DNA of 34,786 nt from Bacteroidales bacterium (GTDB taxonomy: Bacteria; Bacteroidota; Bacteroidia; Bacteroidales; JAADJA01), in the NCBI GenBank assembly GCA_026984135.1, contig JALSSR010000241.1, positions 1 to 34,786 on the forward strand, in the 5' to 3' direction. Under the pieces are notes generated by a model, which made no database searches, was not told the DNA's origin, and saw nothing but the letters and a program-made list of their open reading frames with translations. Below, piece by piece: positions 19,019-25,861 of the stretch. Position 1 is the stretch's first letter. Each line of letters opens with the position of its first letter. Made by a program: the position numbers and the translations under genes.

Positions 19019-19954
19019 ATGAAAAAATTTCTCACGACATTATTGGTATTACTATTTTATCTATCTGCATATTCACAATCACCGGAGAAAATGAGTTATC
19101 AGGCCATTGTCAGAGATGCAGATAACAATCTTGTAACAAATCAAATAGTAGGAATTAGCATTAGCATTTTACAAGGAAGTGCAACAGGAAATACAGTTTA
19201 TTCAGAAACTCAAACTCCCACTACAAATTCTAATGGTCTATTAACGATTGAAATAGGTAACGGTACAAGTAGTGATCTGTTTTCTGCAATTGACTGGGCA
19301 AATGGTCCTTTCTATATCAAGACCGAAATAGATCCTACAGGAGGTACAAATTATACAATAACCGGCACAAATCAACTGTTAAGTGTGCCTTATGCCCTTT
19401 ATTCGAAAAACAGTGGTCATTGGCATTTCAACGGCAATACGATTTACACTTACAAAAATGTCAGTTTAGGTACAGAAGAGTCCACCTCGTTATTTACCCT
19501 TTCGGCAAATTCATCAGGAACAATAGGAAGAGAGATTCTTGGCATTCAAAACCTAAGTAATGACTATGGATCCGCAAGCAGATTTGACATTTCAGCAGGT
19601 ACTGATGCAAATAAAGCTACAGCAAACCTCATTACTTTTTCGAAAGGATATTCTTTATCAGCAGGATATTCAGGTTATACAGTACTAAATACAGGATATA
19701 ACCTCCCTGGCATTGTCATAAGAGCTCAAGGTTATGACGGAAAGCTGAGATTTCTAATAGGTGGTAATGAATTTGAACAATACGAAAAAATGCAGATTAA
19801 CAAAGATGGATTGATTAAAGCTACTACCGGAGATGTTTATATTGAGAACATTAACAAAGGTGTGATAATGAGGTCCCCAAGCGGGCAATGCTGGAGAATG
19901 ACGGTCAATAACAGCGGAGAACCTGAATTCACAGCGATTTCTTGTCCTGAATAA
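19019..19954 (+). CDS. Secreted 'PEKMSYQA'-type protein of unknown function
   Basis: 311 aa. The signal peptide (~1-19, ending AYSQ) is followed by SPEKMSYQAIVRDADNNLV, the opening of a widespread Bacteroidota family. Residues ~20-130 form a domain ending LLSVPYALYSKNSG. In many relatives this leads into phage-tail-fibre-like repeats and an S74 chaperone/peptidase. Here the C-terminal half (beta-rich, ending GVIMRSPSGQCWRMTVNN) has a tail-fibre flavour but no S74 domain that I can see. No T9SS sorting domain is present, so after Sec export it may be periplasmic, or handled by its 161-aa neighbour. Five bases separate it from that gene. Function unknown. Confidence 0.8.
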   Translation: MKKFLTTLLVLLFYLSAYSQSPEKMSYQAIVRDADNNLVTNQIVGISISILQGSATGNTVYSETQTPTTNSNGLLTIEIGNGTSSDLFSAIDWANGPFYIKTEIDPTGGTNYTITGTNQLLSVPYALYSKNSGHWHFNGNTIYTYKNVSLGTEESTSLFTLSANSSGTIGREILGIQNLSNDYGSASRFDISAGTDANKATANLITFSKGYSLSAGYSGYTVLNTGYNLPGIVIRAQGYDGKLRFLIGGNEFEQYEKMQINKDGLIKATTGDVYIENINKGVIMRSPSGQCWRMTVNNSGEPEFTAISCPE

Positions 19955-20038
19955 GATTTGAATATGATAATAGCTATTTATTAGCCCATACCGGACAAAA
20001 ATAAATGCTTCTTCACCGAATTTAGCACTAAATTATAC

Positions 20039-20046
20039 TATTTTTG
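20039..20046 (+). promoter_or_regulatory. Candidate -7 element for the glycan gene cluster
   Basis: TATTTTTG matches TAnnTTTG exactly. The best -33 candidate upstream is TTTA at 20021, too close, so only one half is supported. It lies 53 bases before the glycosyltransferase start, in a 145-base gap with no recognisable terminator for the preceding unit. Confidence 0.4.
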
Positions 20047-20099
20047 CACGAAAAGTTACATTCTTTGTTTTCATTTGTGCAATAATAAATAATTAAGGT

Positions 20100-21266
20100 A
20101 TGAAATTATTAATGGTTCTTGATAGAGAATTCCCACCAGATATACGAGTTGAAAATGAAATCGAAGCATTATCAGAAGCAGGATTTGAGGTTCATATTGC
20201 CTGTTTTACAAAAGAAAACAAAAAAAAATACGAATTTTCAAATAATATTCATATTCACAGAAAAAAAATCTCTGAAATAATTTTTAAAACTAGCGTTGGT
20301 TGTCTAAAGTTCCCAATTTATTTTAATTTTTGGAGATCATTTATTCAAGGGTTATTTAAAAAGTATAATTTTAAAGTTATACATATTCATGATCTTCCTT
20401 TGGCTCAAATTGGTTATGAATTCAAGTCAAAATACGGTGTTAAATTCATTCTTGACTTACATGAGAATTGGCCGGCATATTTAAGAATGGCTGCACACAC
20501 AAAATCAATATTTGGAAAATTCCTTTCAAATGATTCGGAGTGGATAAGATATGAAAGTGAGATGTGTAATAATGCTGATAACATTATCACCGTCGTAGAT
20601 GAAGCTAGGCATAGGCTTGTTAAAGCGGGAGTTCAAGGGAAAAAAATTGCTGTTGTCTCAAACACATTGAATTTAACACATTTTTCCTTGCCGAAAATAA
20701 AACAGGATCCAAATATCTTCACTATCGTATATGCAGGAGGAATCAATAAACATAGGGGATTACAAAATATCATAAGAGGACTTCAATTTATAGATAAAGG
20801 TGCGAAAAAATTACAGTTTATAATACTTGGTGTAGGCTCTTATTTGAATGAACTCAAAAAAATCAGCAAAAATATTGGTGTTTACAATATGATAGATTTT
20901 ATTGGTTGGGTACCATATGTAGAAATGCAAAAGTATATTTTAAAGTCTGATTTATGTGTTATTCCCCACGAGAAGAATGACCATACAGACTCAACCATTC
21001 CGCACAAACTATTTCAATATATGTTTGCCGGAAAACCTGTAATTTCATCTAATTGCAACCCTATTACCCGAATTTTAAATGAATGCAAATGTGGTTATGT
21101 GTATAAATTTAATGATCCGAATGATTTTGCAGTAAAAGTTTCTGAAATATATAATAACAATGAATTATATATAAAAATGTCAAAAAATGGCAGGGCCTGT
21201 GTCGAAAACAAATATAACTGGGAAAAAGATAAAGAATACTTACTATCAATTTACAAAACTATATAG
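20100..21266 (+). CDS. Family 4 glycosyltransferase (GT-B fold)
   Basis: 388 aa, cytoplasmic. Predicted to move a sugar from an activated nucleotide donor to a glycan or lipid-linked acceptor. The N-terminal Rossmann half opens MKLLMVLDREFPPDIRVE and includes HIHDLP (~95-100) and DLHENWP (~119-125). The C-terminal donor-binding half starts at VYAGGINKHRG (~210-220) and contains IPHKLFQYMFAGKPVISS (~300-317), the usual E/Q-x-M-A-x-G-x-P-V element of GT4 enzymes. In place of the common E-x7-E pair, the second acidic position is not obvious, so the donor cannot be guessed. It is the first gene of a tight + run: its stop directly abuts the methyltransferase ATG. Very AT-rich compared with the adhesin genes. 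Confidence 0.88.
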   Translation: MKLLMVLDREFPPDIRVENEIEALSEAGFEVHIACFTKENKKKYEFSNNIHIHRKKISEIIFKTSVGCLKFPIYFNFWRSFIQGLFKKYNFKVIHIHDLPLAQIGYEFKSKYGVKFILDLHENWPAYLRMAAHTKSIFGKFLSNDSEWIRYESEMCNNADNIITVVDEARHRLVKAGVQGKKIAVVSNTLNLTHFSLPKIKQDPNIFTIVYAGGINKHRGLQNIIRGLQFIDKGAKKLQFIILGVGSYLNELKKISKNIGVYNMIDFIGWVPYVEMQKYILKSDLCVIPHEKNDHTDSTIPHKLFQYMFAGKPVISSNCNPITRILNECKCGYVYKFNDPNDFAVKVSEIYNNNELYIKMSKNGRACVENKYNWEKDKEYLLSIYKTI

Positions 21267-22040
21267 ATGGATAATGAACAAATATATGACAAATTCATAT
21301 GGGAGCAACTATCTTATAATATTTTAAAGAAGAAAATAGATAAAATAAAAGAACTCATACCAAATGATGTTAAAACAATTGTTGATATTGGCTGTGGAAA
21401 TGGTGTAATCACAAATGAACTTGGTAAAACTTATGATATAACCGGAGTTGACAGGAGTAAAAATGCACTTTCTTATGTAAAAACACCAAATATTTTATCA
21501 AGTTGTGACAGTATCCCCCTGAATGACGGGAAATTTGATATGGTCTTTTCAAGTGAGCTACTTGAACATCTTGAATACAAAACATTTATTAACACTATTA
21601 AAGAATTTAAAAGGTTAAGTAACAAATATATTTTTATTACTGTACCTAACAATGAAAACCCTGACAAAATCGCAATAAAATGTCCTCAGTGCGAGTATAT
21701 TTACAATAGACCCAACCATTTAAGAAGTTTTAAAATCAACGATTTTAAAGAATTGTTCCCTGAATACAGAATAATTAATTCACTTGAATACGGCTTGAAA
21801 GTAAGATATTATAACAAAGGGATTCTGAAACTTAAGAAAAAGTTTTCCCCATCATCGTCCTGGGTGCCATATTACTGGATACCAAAAAACAACAGAAATA
21901 CTATTTGCCCGAGATGCGAGAATGAATTTGAATATAACTACAAATTTAACTTAGTAGCAACTGTTTTGGATATCGCAAATTTTATTATATCTACGAAAAA
22001 ACCATATTGGTTATTTGTACTTTTGAAGAAAATTAATTAA
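21267..22040 (+). CDS. Class I SAM-dependent methyltransferase with two CxxC pairs
   Basis: 257 aa. The SAM-binding motif I VDIGCGNG lies at residues 39-46, with an acidic residue ending motif II (GVDRS, 60-64), FDMVFSSELLEHL at 90-102 and a beta-strand motif FITVPNN at 123-129. This is the pattern of methyltransferase family 11-type enzymes of polysaccharide clusters. Unusually, the C-terminal half has CPQC (139-142) and CPRC (214-217), which could jointly bind a zinc ion. The gene starts immediately after the glycosyltransferase stop, so a role in modifying the same glycan is likely. Substrate unknown. Length is normal for the class. Confidence 0.85.
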   Translation: MDNEQIYDKFIWEQLSYNILKKKIDKIKELIPNDVKTIVDIGCGNGVITNELGKTYDITGVDRSKNALSYVKTPNILSSCDSIPLNDGKFDMVFSSELLEHLEYKTFINTIKEFKRLSNKYIFITVPNNENPDKIAIKCPQCEYIYNRPNHLRSFKINDFKELFPEYRIINSLEYGLKVRYYNKGILKLKKKFSPSSSWVPYYWIPKNNRNTICPRCENEFEYNYKFNLVATVLDIANFIISTKKPYWLFVLLKKIN

Positions 22041-22053
22041 TAGCATTGTAGAT

Positions 22054-23532
22054 GTGGGAATAATAAAGAAACAAAGCATATCAGGGACGATCTACTCTTA
22101 CATCGGAGTTATTCTGGGATTTTTAATCTCCGGACTTCTTATGCCGAAAATATTAGAAACGGATGAAATTGGTTTATTAAGAGTTTTGGTATCATACTCT
22201 GTTCTTATTGCTCAGTTTGCAAGTATGGGGGTAAATACAGCAGCTGTAAAAACATTTCCTGTTTTCCGTGACAAAGAGAAAAAGCATCATGGCTTTCTGG
22301 GGCTTGCTTTACTTTCAACAATGGCGGGCTTCACAATAGCAGCTTTGATATACTTATTTTTCAAGCAGAATATTATAAACTCTTCATCTGAAAAATCGGC
22401 GCTTTTCATTCCGTATTTCTATTATGTTATTCCTTTGGTCTTTTTTACCATACTTTTTAACGTATTTGATACATATTACAGGGTGCTTTACAATGCTGTT
22501 AAAGGTATAGTATACAAAGAACTCATTCAAAGGATATTAATCCTTGTTACACTAATTCTTTTCTATTTTAGTATTATTGATTTTCATACTCTTGTCATAC
22601 TATACTTGATAGCACTAATATCACCCTCTTTATTTCTTCTTTTTGAACTTATCAAAGATAAGCAGTTTTATATTAAACCGGACTTTGAGTTTCTTGACAG
22701 AAAGTTATTAAAAGAAGTTTTCAATATTGGAATTTTCGGTATGATAACCAGTTTTTCGGGTGTTTTAGTTATGAATATTGATATTGTAATGGTAAACAAA
22801 ATGTTAGGATTAAGCGAAACGGGAATCTATACTGTCACATTTTTCTTTGGCTCAATGATACTTGTGCCTCTACGAACAATGGGAAAGATAGGTTCGGTTG
22901 TAGTATCCGATGCCTGGCAGAAAAACCAAATCGAAACTATCCGGGATATATATCAAAAAAGTTCTATAAGCTTAAGTGTTATTGGTATCCTTTTATTTAT
23001 AGGGATTTGGGGCAATATTGACAACATCTTTCTAATAATCGGAGATAAATACATTGCAGGCAAATTTATTATTTTATTCATAGGTCTTGCAAGCCTTACA
23101 GACATTTCACTTGGTATTGCTCCCCACATAATATTCAACTCGAAATATTACAAAAATCTATCTTACTTCCTGGTGCTGTTTGTTTTTCTTTTAATAATTA
23201 CTAATTTACTTTTAATACCTGTATATGGAATTGTGGGAGCTGCAATTGCATCATTGATATCAAAATTCATTTTCAATTCCATCAAGTTTATTTTTTTATA
23301 TAAAAAATTTGATTTACAACCGTTCACTATCAAACATTTGATATTACTTTTTATTGGAGCAGGTTCATTGTTTGCGGGTCATATTTTACCCCAATTCAAT
23401 AACTATATAGTTGATATTGTTATTAGAAGCTCAATCATTCTAACTGTCTTCATATCACTTGTTTATATTTTTAAAATATCACCTGATATTAATACTAAAA
23501 TAAAAGAGACTCTTAATTTTTTCACTCCTTAA
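22054..23532 (+). CDS. Wzx-like polysaccharide flippase (MOP superfamily)
   Basis: 492-aa integral membrane protein with about 12-14 hydrophobic segments spread along its length. The opening GIIKKQSISGTIYSYIGVILGF is typical of Bacteroidota oligosaccharide flippases that move lipid-linked repeat units across the inner membrane. The start is a GTG at 22054; the overlapping ATG at 22052 is out of frame and meets a stop at once, so GTG is the supported choice. It sits 13 bases after the methyltransferase gene, in the same unit. No polymerase gene is visible near it, so the pathway is incomplete in this window. Confidence 0.88.
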   Translation: MGIIKKQSISGTIYSYIGVILGFLISGLLMPKILETDEIGLLRVLVSYSVLIAQFASMGVNTAAVKTFPVFRDKEKKHHGFLGLALLSTMAGFTIAALIYLFFKQNIINSSSEKSALFIPYFYYVIPLVFFTILFNVFDTYYRVLYNAVKGIVYKELIQRILILVTLILFYFSIIDFHTLVILYLIALISPSLFLLFELIKDKQFYIKPDFEFLDRKLLKEVFNIGIFGMITSFSGVLVMNIDIVMVNKMLGLSETGIYTVTFFFGSMILVPLRTMGKIGSVVVSDAWQKNQIETIRDIYQKSSISLSVIGILLFIGIWGNIDNIFLIIGDKYIAGKFIILFIGLASLTDISLGIAPHIIFNSKYYKNLSYFLVLFVFLLIITNLLLIPVYGIVGAAIASLISKFIFNSIKFIFLYKKFDLQPFTIKHLILLFIGAGSLFAGHILPQFNNYIVDIVIRSSIILTVFISLVYIFKISPDINTKIKETLNFFTP

Positions 23533-23564
23533 AGTGAATTGACAATTCCTATTATCATTTTATT

Positions 23565-23572
23565 TATATTTG
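23565..23572 (+). promoter_or_regulatory. Candidate -7 element immediately before gpsA
   Basis: TATATTTG is an exact TAnnTTTG match, 17 bases before the ATG at 23590; ATTG at 23538-23541 could serve as a loose -33. It supports the ATG rather than the upstream TTG (23539) as the start, because that TTG would lie upstream of the expected transcript end. Confidence 0.5.
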
Positions 23573-23589
23573 CATCAAATTTCAAATAT

Positions 23590-24567
23590 ATGATATCAAA
23601 TGTTAAAAACCTGGTAATAGTCGGTGCCGGGTCAATCGGGACGGCAATTGGTAATGTACTTGCAAGAAAGGATGCTTATAATGTAATCCTTCTTTCCATT
23701 GAAAAGGATGTCGTTGAAAATATCAACACCAAAAGAAGGAATACCAAATACTTTCCAAACATTAAACTTAGTAAACATTTAAAAGCTACAACAGACGACA
23801 ATGTACTTAAAGAAGCTGATATTGTTTTTCTTGCTATTCCTTCAAATGCGATTGTCGGATATATTGAAAAAGTTTCTGCAATACTAAACCCTGATGCCAT
23901 TCTTCTAAATATGGCAAAAGGTTTTGGCCCGGACAGAAAAATTATAACCAGCAGTTTAAAAGCCGTTACTTCCAATCCGGTTTGTGCATTTAAAGGACCG
24001 ACTTTTGCTCGTGAACTTATCAACAGAATTCCAACAGCTTTCACAATCGGGTCAAAAGATGAGTCTCATTATGAGATTTTTCAAAAGGTTTTTGAAGACA
24101 CAAACATATACATTGACTTCACAAAAGATGTTAAAGGCGTTGAAATTTTAAGTCTTTTAAAAAATATTTATGCAATAGCCACGGGTATTGTTGATGCACA
24201 TTACAGTTCTCCCAACTTCAGGTTCCTTTTCCTGACAAAGGCATTTAACGAAATGAGGGAGATTATGATTCAATTTGGCGGCAAGGAAGAAACAATGTTC
24301 AAATATTGCGGATTTGGGGACTTCTGCCTTACTGCACTTAATGACCTTAGCCGTAACCGCACACTTGGTCTTCTAATAGGAAAGGGATTCTTCGTTGAAG
24401 ATATCTCAGATAAAGTTACTCTGGAAGGGAAAATAGCCGTTAATGTTTTTTGCAATGAGATTACCAAAGGTAAAAAAATCAGTTGTGATTTTCCGATAAT
24501 AACCGAGCTTTATAATCTTTTTAACGAAGAATATGATGCATCAAAGTTTGTGACCAGAGTTATTTGA
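23590..24567 (+). CDS. gpsA: NAD(P)-dependent glycerol-3-phosphate dehydrogenase, GpsA-like
   Basis: 325 aa. Reduces dihydroxyacetone phosphate to sn-glycerol-3-phosphate, the phospholipid backbone. Motifs seen: dinucleotide-binding GAGSIG (12-17), AKGF (109-112), KGPTFARE (135-142), LKN with the probable catalytic Lys191, GFGDFCLT (241-248) and SRNRTLG (254-260). The segment after Lys191 (ATGIVDAHYSSPNFRFLFL) lacks the usual G-D-N-x-K-A stretch, so this is a divergent member. The ATG at 23590 is chosen because the Rossmann fold follows at the normal distance and a promoter element lies just upstream. It follows the flippase by 57 bases and overlaps the convergent glycosyltransferase gene by 8 bp. 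A role in making a glycerol-phosphate glycan substituent is possible but only inferred. Confidence 0.82.
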   Translation: MISNVKNLVIVGAGSIGTAIGNVLARKDAYNVILLSIEKDVVENINTKRRNTKYFPNIKLSKHLKATTDDNVLKEADIVFLAIPSNAIVGYIEKVSAILNPDAILLNMAKGFGPDRKIITSSLKAVTSNPVCAFKGPTFARELINRIPTAFTIGSKDESHYEIFQKVFEDTNIYIDFTKDVKGVEILSLLKNIYAIATGIVDAHYSSPNFRFLFLTKAFNEMREIMIQFGGKEETMFKYCGFGDFCLTALNDLSRNRTLGLLIGKGFFVEDISDKVTLEGKIAVNVFCNEITKGKKISCDFPIITELYNLFNEEYDASKFVTRVI

Positions 24568-25861
24568 TTAAACTGTCAAGCAAAACGGATATTTTTTTCG
24601 TTAAGTTTTTTCGTGAGTATTTATCAATATTTTCTTTTTCCGCTTCTAACATTCCGCTTTTAAACCGAGTATAGCAAATAAGGATATCATTTTTTAATTT
24701 TTCAACATTTTCAAATCCCGAAACAAAACCGCTTTTTGTCTCCCTGATAATTTTTGCTGCATCCCCATCTTCAGGGCCAATACAAAGTATCGGGGTTCCC
24801 GAAGCCATATACTCAAATAGTTTTCCGGTAACAACCATTTTGGCGTTAGGAGTTTTGTTAATCACCAAGAGTAACAATCCTGCCTGCATCTGTATTCTTA
24901 TAATTTCGTCATGCCCAATGTATTCTTTGTAAGTAACAAACTTCTCAATTCCGTACTTTTCAATATCATTCTTAACGGAAAAATCAATTTGCCCGATCAA
25001 TTTCATTTCAAAATCATTCTTAAAATCATAATCTGCGCTGAGTATCTCATCTAATGCTTTCCATAATGAAACCGGATTTCTTGCTTTATTCATTGAACCG
25101 ATATATACAAGAGAGAACTTGCTATCCTTTTTAACATCACCGGCACTCATATGGTCATCCTCATCAAACCCGTTTGTTATGACGCTATACTCCCTTTTGA
25201 CGCAGGCTTCAAAATCAGTTGCCATTGTTTCGCTGATGACAGTAATGATGTCAGCCTCTTCCAATACTTTCTTCTCCAAATCATGATGTTTTTTATCTGC
25301 TTTTGCCGACAATTTCAACTGATCATAAAAATCAATATTTGTCCACGGGTCTCTGAAATCGGCAAGCCAGGGAATATTCAGTTTCTTTTTTAGTCCGAGG
25401 GCAATCATATGCATACTGTGTGGAGGCCCTGTTGAGACTATTGCATCCACGGGATTCTCATTAAGATATTTTGTCAGATATTTTATTGAGGGTTTTATCC
25501 AGAATTTACGCGCATCGGGAATAAAAAAGTTACCGCGAATACGAATTGACAATTTCTCAATAAGTGACGGTTTCTTTTTTTCGGACAAAAATCCGGTTTT
25601 TATCTTATCACCTGACTTAATTCCTGCAAACTTTTTATAAACCGAATAAGGTTCCCATATTTTCGTTTTCAGTACGGTCAAATTTTGCGGGACATCCTTA
25701 AGTAGAGATTCGTCAACGGCGGGTGCTTCCGGATTTTCAGGGGTATAGACAACAGGTTCCCATCCGAAATTCCTTAGATATTTTACAAATTTCAGCCACC
25801 TCTGAACTCCTGCACCTCCGCTCGGCGGCCAATAATATGTTATGACAAGGACTTTCTTCAT
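24560..25861 (-). CDS. Glycosyltransferase, GT4-like
   Basis: 433 aa, cytoplasmic or peripheral membrane. It opens MKKVLVITYYWPPSGGAGVQ, the glycine-rich acceptor-side loop common in Bacteroidota GT4-like enzymes, and continues with ADFRDPW in the N-terminal half. The donor-side half carries VYIGSMNKARNP and KLFEYMASGTPILCIGP (from residue 347), the standard nucleotide-sugar-binding region. Its start overlaps the YfhO gene stop by four bases (ATGA), so it is last in the four-gene minus-strand operon. Donor and acceptor cannot be told from sequence. Its end overlaps the end of gpsA. Confidence 0.88.
   Translation of the reverse strand: MKKVLVITYYWPPSGGAGVQRWLKFVKYLRNFGWEPVVYTPENPEAPAVDESLLKDVPQNLTVLKTKIWEPYSVYKKFAGIKSGDKIKTGFLSEKKKPSLIEKLSIRIRGNFFIPDARKFWIKPSIKYLTKYLNENPVDAIVSTGPPHSMHMIALGLKKKLNIPWLADFRDPWTNIDFYDQLKLSAKADKKHHDLEKKVLEEADIITVISETMATDFEACVKREYSVITNGFDEDDHMSAGDVKKDSKFSLVYIGSMNKARNPVSLWKALDEILSADYDFKNDFEMKLIGQIDFSVKNDIEKYGIEKFVTYKEYIGHDEIIRIQMQAGLLLLVINKTPNAKMVVTGKLFEYMASGTPILCIGPEDGDAAKIIRETKSGFVSGFENVEKLKNDILICYTRFKSGMLEAEKENIDKYSRKNLTKKISVLLDSLIK

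Noticed and set aside
23539-23589. Upstream TTG extension of gpsA (17 extra residues)
   Set aside because: The extension is hydrophobic junk-like sequence before a cytosolic Rossmann enzyme and overlaps a TATATTTG promoter element; the ATG at 23590 fits the family length.
24575-24610. Possible hairpin terminator near the gpsA end (AACG/CGTT before T6)
   Set aside because: Four-base stem with a ten-base AT loop inside the convergent coding region; not convincing.
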